Shown here piece by piece: positions 1 through 5,336 of a DNA stretch of 5,336 bases; position 1 is the stretch's first letter, and each line of letters begins with the position of its first letter. Below the pieces are notes generated by a model. It made no database searches. It had not been told where the DNA came from and saw only the letters and a program-made list of their open reading frames with translations. Source of the stretch: Pseudomonadota bacterium (GTDB lineage Bacteria; Pseudomonadota; Gammaproteobacteria; Steroidobacterales; Steroidobacteraceae); the NCBI GenBank assembly GCA_021779875.1, contig JAJXZV010000074.1, positions 1 to 5,336 of the forward strand, read 5' to 3'. Made by a program: the position numbers and the translations under genes.

Positions 1-212
1 GGCGCCTCGGGCACGGGCGCGAGGGCCGGCGCGGCGGTTCGCGGCCGGATGGCGCCGGCGAACAACGCTTCGTCGTAGTCGACCGCGGCGATCACCTCGA
101 TCCCCTCGGCGACGCGGCGGCTGGAGAGGATGACCGCCTCAGGTCCCTGCTCGACCCGCACCTGGGCGAGCGCCGCGCGCATGCTGGCCGCCACGTAACG
201 TTTGATCTTCAT
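1..212 (-). CDS. flhF: FlhF N-terminus (partial, runs off the left edge)
   Basis: FlhF is an SRP-family GTPase that recruits early flagellar parts to the cell pole and sets flagellar location, usually together with FlhG/FleN. The window holds 70 complete codons plus two bases. The start MKIKRYVAASMRAALAQVR, then GPEAVILSSRRVAEGIEVIA and AVDYDEALF, closely follows the conserved FlhF B-domain (residues 1 to about 50). An alanine/proline-rich stretch from about residue 55 begins the usual disordered linker. The GTP-binding NG domain would lie beyond the left edge, so GTPase motifs cannot be checked. The ATG at 212 is chosen because GGAGGT precedes it and the MKIK start is typical. An in-frame GTG two codons upstream overlaps that site and is unlikely. 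The gene follows flhA after a 27-nt gap. Confidence 0.95.
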   Translation of the reverse strand, partial: MKIKRYVAASMRAALAQVRVEQGPEAVILSSRRVAEGIEVIAAVDYDEALFAGAIRPRTAAPALAPVPEA

Positions 213-216
213 GTCC

Positions 217-222
217 ACCTCC
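217..222 (-). promoter_or_regulatory. Strong ribosome binding site of flhF
   Basis: The minus strand carries a full GGAGGT with 4 nt between it and the flhF ATG at 212. It is the best Shine-Dalgarno match among the junctions here. The spacing is slightly short but workable. It implies that flhF is translated at its own rate rather than only by coupling to flhA. No sigma-54-like -24/-12 pair or other promoter was recognised by eye in the end of flhA before it. Confidence 0.75.
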
Positions 223-239
223 GCATGTCATCGGGTCCG

Positions 240-2321
240 TCATCTGCCCAGCGCCGCCACCACGCGCACGCGCCGGTTCTCGGGAATTTCGTTGTACGCG
301 AGCACCGCGAGCGTCGGTGTCGCATGCCGCATGAGCCTCGAGATCCAGGGCCGGATCTTCGGGGCGACCAGCAGCACCGCCGGTTCGCCGGCCGCCTCCT
401 GGCGGCGGGTGCCGTCGCTGAGCGCCTGCTGCACGCGGTCGGCGAGGCCCGGCTCGAAGCCGGGCGAGCCTTCGGCGCCGCCGCCCATGGAATCCTGCAG
501 CACCTGCTCGAGCGCCGGATCGAGGGTCATCACGGGCAGCTCGTCGCGCAGCCCGCCGACGGTCTGCACGATGCTTCGTCCCAGGGCGACGCGCACCCCG
601 GCCACCAGCATCAGCGGATCCTGGGTCTTCGGCGCGAGCTCGGCGAGCGTCTCGCAGATGGTGCGCAGGTTGCGGATCGGTACGCGCTCGAGCAGCAGGT
701 ACTGCAGCACCTTCACCACCACGCTCATGGGCAGCAGCTTCGGCACCAGGTCCTCCACCAGCTTCGGCGCGCTCTTGCCGAGGCGCGTCAGCAGCTGCTG
801 CACCTCCTCGTGGCCGAGCAGCTCGTGGGAGTGGGACTGCAGCAGATGGCTGAGATGGGTCGCGATCACGCTGGCGGCGTCCACGACGGTGTAGCCCTGG
901 GACTGGGCTTGGTCGCGCCGCGACTTCTCGATCCAGACCGCCTGCAGCCCGAAGGCCGGATCCTTGGTGGCCGTCCCCGGCAGGCTGCCCGACACCTGCC
1001 CCGGATTGATCGCGAGCTCGCGGTCGGGAAACACCTCCGACTCCCCGACCGGCGCGCCGAGTATGGTGATCCGGTACGCATTCGGCGCCAGCTCGAGGTT
1101 GTCGCGGATGTGCACCGCCTGCACGAGAAAGCCCAGCTCCTCGGAGAGCTTCTTGCGCACGCCCTTGATGCGTCCCATGAGTTCCCCGCCCTGGGCGCGG
1201 TCGACCAGCGGGATCAGGCGATAGCCGACCTCCAGGCCGATCAGATCCACCGGCTCGACGTCATCCCACGACAGCTCGCGATGCTCGGGCGGCACGCTCG
1301 CCGCGGCCTCGGGCGCGGCCACCTGCGCGTCGGCGGACGCGCGGCGCTTCCCGAGCACGTACGCGCCGGCCGCGCACAGCGCCGCCATGCCGAGGAACAC
1401 CGCGTTCGGCATGCCCGGAATGACCCCTAGGAGCCCGAGCACACCCGCGGTGACGCCGAGCGCCCGCGGCTGACCCAGCATCTGGGCCACGATCTGCTGG
1501 CTCATGTCGTGCGGCCTCGAGACGCGCGTGACCAGCACCGCGACCGCCACGGAGAGCAGCAGCGCGGGGATCTGCGCCACCAGGCCGTCGCCGATGGTGA
1601 GCAGCGCGTAGGTGCGCCCGGCGTCGGCGAGGGACATTCCGTGCTGCGCGGCGCCGATGACGGTGCCGCCGAACAGGTTGATGAATACGATCAGAATTCC
1701 GGCCACCGCGTCGCCGCGCACGAACTTGCTGGCGCCGTCCATCGCGCCGTAGAAGTCCGCCTCCTCGCGCACCTCCTGGCGGCGGGCGACCGCCTCGGCC
1801 TGCGTGATGATCCCGGCGTTCAGGTCGGCGTCGATCGCCATCTGCCGGCCGGGCATGGCATCCAGGGTGAAGCGGGCGCTCACCTCCGAGATCCGCCCGG
1901 CGCCCTTGGTGATCACCACGAAGTTGATGATCACGAGGACCGTGAAGACCACCATGCCCACGGCGTAGTTGCCGCCCACCACGAACGCGCCGAACGCCGC
2001 GATCACGTGGCCGGCGGCGTGCGCGCCGGTGTGCCCGTTCATCAGCACGATGCGCGTCGAGGCGACGTTCAGGCCGAGGCGCAACAGGGTCGCACCGAGC
2101 AGCACGGTCGGAAAGCTCGCGAATTCCAGCGCCCGCCTCACGTAGATCACGCCCAGCAGGATCATGAGCGACAGGGTGATGTTGAAGGTGAAGAACACGT
2201 CGAGCAGCACCGCCGGCAGCGGCAGCACCATCATGGCGAGCATCGCCATCAGCAGCAGCGGGACGCCCAGACCGTTGCGCGCCATGGCGCCGAGATTGAC
2301 CGCGGCCGTGCGGGAGCTCAT
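240..2321 (-). CDS. flhA: Flagellar export gate protein FlhA
   Basis: FlhA is the largest export-gate protein. It forms a nonameric ring below the FliPQR channel, takes part in proton-driven export and docks chaperone-substrate complexes through its cytoplasmic domain. The length of 693 aa is almost exactly the family norm. The N-terminal half has about eight membrane spans (roughly 18-41, 43-61, 68-88, 104-137 as two, 203-222, 239-264, 287-323 as one or two). The cytoplasmic FHIPEP region between spans 4 and 5 includes SEVSARFTLDAMPGRQMAID (145-164); the PGRQ has arginine where lysine is usual. K199 and D204 align by spacing with the ion-pathway residues K203/D208 of Salmonella FlhA (inference). 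A variable linker (about 325-350) precedes the C-domain. That domain carries VGESEVFPDRELAINPG (425-441), KDPAFGLQAVWI (453-464) and LLLERVPIRNLRTICETLAE (542-561). The start is set by the ATGA overlap with flhB. The flhF neighbour makes this the flagellar protein rather than an injectisome SctV. Confidence 0.98.
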   Translation of the reverse strand: MSSRTAAVNLGAMARNGLGVPLLLMAMLAMMVLPLPAVLLDVFFTFNITLSLMILLGVIYVRRALEFASFPTVLLGATLLRLGLNVASTRIVLMNGHTGAHAAGHVIAAFGAFVVGGNYAVGMVVFTVLVIINFVVITKGAGRISEVSARFTLDAMPGRQMAIDADLNAGIITQAEAVARRQEVREEADFYGAMDGASKFVRGDAVAGILIVFINLFGGTVIGAAQHGMSLADAGRTYALLTIGDGLVAQIPALLLSVAVAVLVTRVSRPHDMSQQIVAQMLGQPRALGVTAGVLGLLGVIPGMPNAVFLGMAALCAAGAYVLGKRRASADAQVAAPEAAASVPPEHRELSWDDVEPVDLIGLEVGYRLIPLVDRAQGGELMGRIKGVRKKLSEELGFLVQAVHIRDNLELAPNAYRITILGAPVGESEVFPDRELAINPGQVSGSLPGTATKDPAFGLQAVWIEKSRRDQAQSQGYTVVDAASVIATHLSHLLQSHSHELLGHEEVQQLLTRLGKSAPKLVEDLVPKLLPMSVVVKVLQYLLLERVPIRNLRTICETLAELAPKTQDPLMLVAGVRVALGRSIVQTVGGLRDELPVMTLDPALEQVLQDSMGGGAEGSPGFEPGLADRVQQALSDGTRRQEAAGEPAVLLVAPKIRPWISRLMRHATPTLAVLAYNEIPENRRVRVVAALGR
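447..465 (-). repeat. Perfect inverted repeat near the 3' end of flhA
   Basis: Arms GCCCGGCT (447-454) and AGCCGGGC (458-465) pair perfectly over 8 bp around a 3-nt loop, in codons for S-P-G-F-E-P-G (residues 619-625). In the mRNA the loop is UCG closed by U-A, and a further 3-bp outer stem (441-443 with 468-470) is possible. There is no T-run and flhA continues for about 200 nt, so this is not a terminator of the gene. Confidence 0.4.
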
Positions 2322-3445
2322 GCGTCGGCGTACTCGCCGTCGAGCGTCGGATCAGGGCGCGCGATGCGCGCCGCGAGCGTCGGATTGAGCGTGCGGACCC
2401 GGAATATGTAGGAGAGCACCTGCGCGACCGCGACGTACAGCCCCGAGGGGATCTCCTCGTTCAGATCGGTGGAGCGATACAGCGCGCGCGCGAGCTTGGG
2501 CGACTCGAACACCGGCACCTTGTGCTCCTCGGCGATGCGCCGGATGTTCTGCGCCACCGCGTCGACGCCCTTGGCGACGACGCGCGGGGCCCGCATCTTC
2601 TTCGGATCGTATTTGAGCGCGATCGCGAAGTGCGTCGGATTGGCGATCACCACGTCCGCCGTGGGCACCTTGTGCATCATGCGCCGCCGCGCCATCTGCT
2701 GCTGGACCTGCCGGATGCGCTGCTTGATCTCCGGACGTCCCTCGTTCTCCTTGGCCTCGTCGCGCAGCTCCTGGCGCGTCATGCGCAGGGCCCGCTTGAA
2801 CTGATACAGCTGCAGCGGCACGTCGACGAGCGCGATCAGCGCGAGCGAGGCGCACAACCACATGAACGCCCAGCCCGTCAGGCTCGCGCCGCGGCCGATC
2901 GCCGCGCGCGGCGTCATGCGCCCGAGGGCCAGCGTGTCGGCGAAACTCCAGGCCACGACCGCCGCGCACACGCCGCCCACGACCAGGCACTTGAGCAGCG
3001 CCTTGCCGAGCTCGGACACGCCCTGCAGGCCGAACAGACGCCCGAATCCGGCGAGCGGATTGAGCCGCGAGAAGTCCGGGGCGAGCGCGGCCGGCGTGAA
3101 GTTCCAGCCCCCGAGCGAGACCGAGGCGAGCAGCACCAGGGCGAGCAGCGCGCCGAACACCGGCAGCAGCAGCTGCAGGGCGCCGAATCCGGCGGCGCCG
3201 AGCGCCGCCAGCATCGAGTTCGGGTCATTCAGCGCATCCGGGTCGATCGTCAGCCCATTGCGCATGATCAGCTGCATGCGCTCGGCGAGGCCCGGTCCGA
3301 CGGCGACCAACGCGCCGCTGCCCGCGATCATGGTGGCGAAGGTCGACAGCTCGCGCGAGCGCGGCACCTGGCCGTTTTCGCGCGCCTGTTGCAGGCGCCT
3401 GGCTGATGGCTCCTCGGTGCGTTCGGACTGCTCGGACTCGGCCAT
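2318..3445 (-). CDS. flhB: Flagellar export switch protein FlhB
   Basis: FlhB is the inner-membrane export-gate protein that cleaves itself and switches export from rod/hook to filament substrates. The product is 375 aa, typical of the family. It begins MAESEQSERTEEPSARRLQQ, matching the acidic-then-basic N-terminus (E-x-T-E-x-P-T/S-x-R-R) seen in FlhB proteins. Four membrane spans are visible at about 33-53, 83-109, 146-168 and 188-208. A charged linker (about 215-260, EAKENEGRPEIKQRIRQ) leads to the autocleavage motif N269-P270-T271-H272, followed by FAIALKYD. All four motif residues are intact. The frame is open for another 249 codons upstream through fliR, but that part is a shadow. The ATG at 3445 is chosen for family N-terminus, length and its TGATG overlap with fliR. 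The preceding ribosome site is only a G-rich run. The 3' end overlaps flhA by 4 nt (ATGA). Confidence 0.97.
   Translation of the reverse strand: MAESEQSERTEEPSARRLQQARENGQVPRSRELSTFATMIAGSGALVAVGPGLAERMQLIMRNGLTIDPDALNDPNSMLAALGAAGFGALQLLLPVFGALLALVLLASVSLGGWNFTPAALAPDFSRLNPLAGFGRLFGLQGVSELGKALLKCLVVGGVCAAVVAWSFADTLALGRMTPRAAIGRGASLTGWAFMWLCASLALIALVDVPLQLYQFKRALRMTRQELRDEAKENEGRPEIKQRIRQVQQQMARRRMMHKVPTADVVIANPTHFAIALKYDPKKMRAPRVVAKGVDAVAQNIRRIAEEHKVPVFESPKLARALYRSTDLNEEIPSGLYVAVAQVLSYIFRVRTLNPTLAARIARPDPTLDGEYADA
3382..3398 (-). repeat. Perfect inverted repeat early in flhB
   Basis: Arms GCGCCTG (3382-3388) and CAGGCGC (3392-3398) pair perfectly over 7 bp with a 3-nt loop. It covers flhB codons about 16-22, 47 nt after the start codon begins. 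It sits within the coding sequence for R-R-L-Q-Q-A-R and may simply reflect codon use in GC-rich DNA. Confidence 0.35.
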
Positions 3446-4245
3446 CAGCGCGCCCCCGCCGGCGCCCGATCGGTGAGCGCCACCGCCGCCTGCAAGGCGG
3501 CGTCGATCAGGCTGCGCACGCCCTGCATGATCCCGTCGAAGCCGGCCAGCAGCACCACGAAGCCGGCCAGCAGGGTCACGGTGAACCCGATGCCGAACAG
3601 GTTGAGCTGCGGCGCGGCCCGCGTGACCACGCCGAGCGCGAGGTTGACGATCACCAGCGCGATGACCACCGGCAGGGCCACGAGCGTTCCGGTCTCGAAG
3701 ATCCGGGCGCCCCAGGTCGCGACTCCCAGCAGGAAGTCGCGGTCGAGGCCGGGGCCGCCCACGGGCAGGGTCTGGAAGCTGTGCACGAACGCCGCGATCA
3801 ACATCAAGTGGCCGTTCACCGCAAGGTAGGTGAGTATCCCGGCGATCATGAACATCTGGCCGATCACCGGAGTGTCGGCGCCGCGCTGCGGGTCGACCAG
3901 GGTCGCGAACCCCAGCCCCATCGACATCGAGATGGTCTGGCCGGCGAAGGTCAGCGCCTCGAATGCGAGCTGCATGACCAGGCCGATGGCGATCCCGATC
4001 AGCACCTCCTGGGCGGCCGTCAGCATGCCGGCGCCGGAGAATATCGAGAGCGACGCCGGCGCGGTCGCGAGCGGCGCCACGAGGAACGAGAGCGCCAGGG
4101 TCAACAGGATCTTCACCGGCGCGGGCACCACGATCTCGCTCGAGGCCGGCGCGGTCAGCACGAATCCGCCGATTCGCAGCGCGGGCCACCAAAGCCTGCC
4201 CACCCAGGTCGTCACGTCGGCGGCGTCGAGGACTAACGGCTGCAT
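3445..4245 (-). CDS. fliR: Flagellar export gate protein FliR
   Basis: FliR is the single-copy subunit that completes the FliP-FliQ-FliR export channel in the inner membrane. The 266-aa length fits the family (about 255-265 aa). It is very hydrophobic, with spans at about 20-33, 43-60, 74-100, 128-155, 186-206 and 213-236. Recognisable conserved stretches are ATLVDPQRGADTPVIGQMF (114-132) and LGVVTRAAPQLNLFGIGF (204-221), the R-x-A-P-Q-x-N-x-F-x-x-G-F signature. The next residue is T222, where many family members have proline. The start is well defined: the fliQ stop is in the same frame nine codons upstream, no other start codon lies between, and GGAG precedes the ATG by 8 nt. The stop shares one base with the flhB start (TGATG at 3443-3447). 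Confidence 0.96.
   Translation of the reverse strand: MQPLVLDAADVTTWVGRLWWPALRIGGFVLTAPASSEIVVPAPVKILLTLALSFLVAPLATAPASLSIFSGAGMLTAAQEVLIGIAIGLVMQLAFEALTFAGQTISMSMGLGFATLVDPQRGADTPVIGQMFMIAGILTYLAVNGHLMLIAAFVHSFQTLPVGGPGLDRDFLLGVATWGARIFETGTLVALPVVIALVIVNLALGVVTRAAPQLNLFGIGFTVTLLAGFVVLLAGFDGIMQGVRSLIDAALQAAVALTDRAPAGAR
3484..3502 (-). repeat. Perfect inverted repeat in the 3' end of fliR
   Basis: Arms CGCCGCCT (3484-3491) and AGGCGGCG (3495-3502) pair perfectly over 8 bp with a 3-nt loop. The element lies within fliR codons about 248-254, ending 38 nt before the flhB start. No T-run follows, so it is not a classical terminator. At this GC content an 8-bp hairpin can arise by chance. Confidence 0.4.
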
Positions 4246-4253
4246 GCGGATGA

Positions 4254-4257
4254 CTCC
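4254..4257 (-). promoter_or_regulatory. Ribosome binding site of fliR
   Basis: GGAG on the minus strand lies 8 nt before the fliR ATG, inside the 24-nt fliQ-fliR gap (4246-4269). Because fliR does not overlap fliQ, this site is the likely means of initiation and confirms the chosen start. Confidence 0.6.
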
Positions 4258-4269
4258 AGGTCCATGCGA

Positions 4270-4539
4270 TCAGCCGACGACGTTCGGAATGTTGGTGTAC
4301 AGGTCATGCGTGAAGTCGACGAGCACGCGCAGCATCCACGGACCCGCCACTAGCAGGGTCAGCACCAGCAGCAGCAGCTTCGGAATGAAGCTGAGCGTCG
4401 ATTCGTTGATCTGCGTGGCCGCCTGCAGCATGCCGATCGCGAGACCGGCGACCAGCGAGATCAGGAGCAGGGGCGCCGCGAGCAGCGCGGTGACCAGCAG
4501 CGCGCCGTGCGTCAGATCCATGACCGTCTCGGGGGTCAT
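4270..4539 (-). CDS. fliQ: Flagellar export gate protein FliQ
   Basis: FliQ is the small two-helix membrane subunit that packs around FliP and FliR in the export gate. The 89-aa length is standard. The protein shows two hydrophobic hairpin helices at about residues 13-38 and 54-75. They are separated by the conserved turn [14 protein letters not shown] (41-54), which is nearly diagnostic for FliQ. The start is fixed by the ATGA overlap with the fliP stop (4536-4539). There is no strong Shine-Dalgarno sequence before it, so translation is probably coupled to fliP. It is followed by a 24-nt gap before fliR, one of only two gaps in the cluster. The injectisome homologue SctS is similar in size, but the flagellar neighbours settle the assignment. 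Confidence 0.96.
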   Translation of the reverse strand: MTPETVMDLTHGALLVTALLAAPLLLISLVAGLAIGMLQAATQINESTLSFIPKLLLLVLTLLVAGPWMLRVLVDFTHDLYTNIPNVVG

Positions 4540-5288
4540 TGATGGAAGCTCGCGGCCAGCGTGCCCATCAGCAGCGTCCAGCCGTCGACCAGCACGAACA
4601 GCATGATCTTGAACGGCAGGGAGACCAGCACCGGCGAGAGCATCATCATGCCCATGGACATGAGCACGCTCGCGACCACCAGGTCGATGACCAGGAAGGG
4701 GATGAACACCATGAACCCGATCTGAAACGCCGTCTTAAGTTCGCTGGTGAGGAAGGTGGGCAGGAGCACGCTCATCGGCACCTCCTCGGCGCTCGCGAAG
4801 CCTTGCTTGCCGGCCAGCTTGGCGAACAGCTGCAGGTCGTTCTCCCGGGTCTGCGCCAGCATGAATTTCTTGATCGGCTGCACGGTGCGCGCGAGCGCCG
4901 CCTCCCCGGCCAGCTGGCCGTCGAGATAGGGCTTGATGCCGCCGGTGTACGCCTGATCGAGGGTCGCGCTCATCACGAAGAAGGTCAGGAACAGCGCCAG
5001 GCCCGTGAGCACCTGGTTCGAGGGCGTGGTCGGCATGCCGAGCGCCTGGCGCAGGATCGACAGCACGATGATGATGCGGGTGAAGGCCGTCATGCCGAGC
5101 AGCAACGCCGGCAGCAGCGTCAGCAGCGTCATCAGGATGAGGACCTGGAAGGTGAGCGAGTACGTCTGCACGCCGTCCGCGGCGCTCTTGACCGCGATCG
5201 CCGGCAGCGCCACCTGGGCGGTGGCCGCGCCCACGGGCAGCAGCAGCAGCGCGGCGAGCGCGAGCCGCGCGGGCAGGCGGCCGGACAT
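4536..5288 (-). CDS. fliP: Flagellar export gate protein FliP
   Basis: FliP is a core subunit of the flagellar type III export gate in the inner membrane, where it forms the channel with FliQ and FliR. From the ATG at 5288 the product is 250 aa, normal for the family. A cleavable signal peptide is visible: positive start (MSGRLPAR), hydrophobic core at about residues 9-20, and an A-T-A/Q site near residue 24. FliP is one of the few export-gate proteins known to have one. Hydrophobic segments lie at about 45-67, 93-110, 185-210 and 216-240. Family hallmarks include [17 protein letters not shown] (84-100) and [15 protein letters not shown] (223-237). The methionine run at 214-216 matches, by inference, the gasket that closes the pore in solved structures. 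A TTG one codon upstream (5291) could also start the frame, but the ATG is preferred because it overlaps the fliO stop and has AGGGG 8 nt upstream. The 3' end overlaps fliQ by 4 nt. Confidence 0.97.
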   Translation of the reverse strand: MSGRLPARLALAALLLLPVGAATAQVALPAIAVKSAADGVQTYSLTFQVLILMTLLTLLPALLLGMTAFTRIIIVLSILRQALGMPTTPSNQVLTGLALFLTFFVMSATLDQAYTGGIKPYLDGQLAGEAALARTVQPIKKFMLAQTRENDLQLFAKLAGKQGFASAEEVPMSVLLPTFLTSELKTAFQIGFMVFIPFLVIDLVVASVLMSMGMMMLSPVLVSLPFKIMLFVLVDGWTLLMGTLAASFHQ

Positions 5289-5336
5289 CAAGGCCGCCCC
5301 TGCGGCTTCATGAGCTCGCGCAGACGCGCGGCGAAG
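5288..5336 (-). CDS. fliO: FliO C-terminal end (partial, runs off the right edge)
   Basis: Only the last 15 codons and the stop lie inside the window; they read [15 protein letters not shown] and end in TGA. A short basic cytoplasmic tail with an F-A-x-R-L pattern fits the end of FliO, the small single-span membrane protein that helps assemble the FliP ring of the flagellar export gate. The call rests mainly on position: fliO normally sits directly before fliP, and here its stop codon shares one base with the fliP ATG (TGATG). The membrane segment is outside the window, so the domain itself cannot be confirmed. The upstream gene could in principle be something else, but the tight overlap and tail make FliO the best reading. 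Confidence 0.65.
   Translation of the reverse strand, partial: FAARLRELMKPQGRP
5297..5301 (-). promoter_or_regulatory. Probable ribosome binding site of fliP
   Basis: On the minus strand AGGGG ends 8 nt before the fliP ATG at 5288, inside the last codons of fliO. The spacing suits the ATG and supports it over the TTG one codon earlier. It is a partial Shine-Dalgarno match, so coupling to fliO termination probably also contributes. Confidence 0.5.

Noticed and set aside
213..239. Possible terminator or promoter in the flhA-flhF gap
   Set aside because: The gap is only 27 nt, has no stem of more than about 3 bp, no T-run and no recognisable promoter boxes; it holds a ribosome binding site.
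225..1430. Long open frame of about 400 codons on the plus strand, antisense to flhA
   Set aside because: It is rich in H, R, G, Q and A with no domain, and it lies opposite a confident flhA. Open antisense frames are expected in high-GC genes with G/C third positions.
1509..2411. 300-codon open frame on the plus strand, antisense to flhA and the end of flhB
   Set aside because: Its composition (H, R, D, Q, G runs) is that of an antisense shadow, it crosses a gene boundary and it shows no recognisable family.
2522..3406. 294-codon open frame on the plus strand, antisense to flhB
   Set aside because: Same low-complexity H/R/A/E-rich composition and no motif, opposite a gene with intact family motifs.
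3446..4192. Minus-strand open frame upstream of and in frame with flhB, suggesting a 624-aa fusion
   Set aside because: The upstream 249 codons read fliR in the wrong frame and give an R/D/G-rich sequence, while the true FlhB N-terminus starts at 3445.
3406..4236. 276-codon open frame on the plus strand, antisense to fliR
   Set aside because: H/R/G/D/Q-rich shadow of fliR with no membrane segment or domain pattern.
4233..4265. Ten-codon mini-ORF (MDLESSACSR) in the fliQ-fliR gap, overlapping the fliR start
   Set aside because: It has no ribosome site of its own, overlaps the fliR Shine-Dalgarno sequence out of frame and is short enough to be chance.
240..5288. Possibility that the genes belong to a virulence-type III secretion injectisome
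   Set aside because: The flanking flhF, the flagellar-type FliP signal peptide, FlhB/FlhA lengths and fliO-fliP order point to flagellar export.

Overview
The window is a stretch of a flagellar gene cluster, with every real gene on the minus strand. Read in transcription order (right to left) it holds the last codons of fliO, then complete fliP, fliQ, fliR, flhB and flhA, then the first 70 codons of flhF. Nearly every base is coding. The only gaps between genes are 24 nt (fliQ-fliR) and 27 nt (flhA-flhF). No RNA genes, mobile elements, CRISPR arrays or clear terminators were seen.

The DNA is very GC-rich, with codon third positions dominated by G and C. The contiguous order fliO-fliP-fliQ-fliR-flhB-flhA-flhF, with flhF directly after flhA, is the arrangement expected of a polarly flagellated, high-GC proteobacterium. 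A gammaproteobacterium (Xanthomonadales, Chromatiales, Pseudomonas or similar) is most likely. This is inferred from gene order and composition, and the genus cannot be named from the sequence alone.

The genes work together as follows. FliP, FliQ and FliR form the membrane-embedded export gate, and FliO helps assemble FliP. FlhB is the substrate-specificity switch and carries an intact NPTH self-cleavage site. FlhA is the large export-gate protein linked to proton-driven export, with an intact FHIPEP region and a cytoplasmic docking domain. FlhF is an SRP-type GTPase that places the flagellum at the pole. The FlhF neighbour, the protein lengths and the flagellar-type motifs favour a flagellar system over a virulence-type injectisome.

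Four of the six gene junctions overlap (two TGATG, two ATGA). The two short gaps carry recognisable Shine-Dalgarno sequences, the stronger one before flhF. The pattern suggests one translationally coupled operon. No undescribed system was found. The remaining observations are small: three perfect short hairpins inside coding sequence (two flank the fliR/flhB junction), a 5-codon mini-ORF whose stop overlaps the flhF start, and two conserved-motif substitutions (FlhA PGRQ, FliR GFT).
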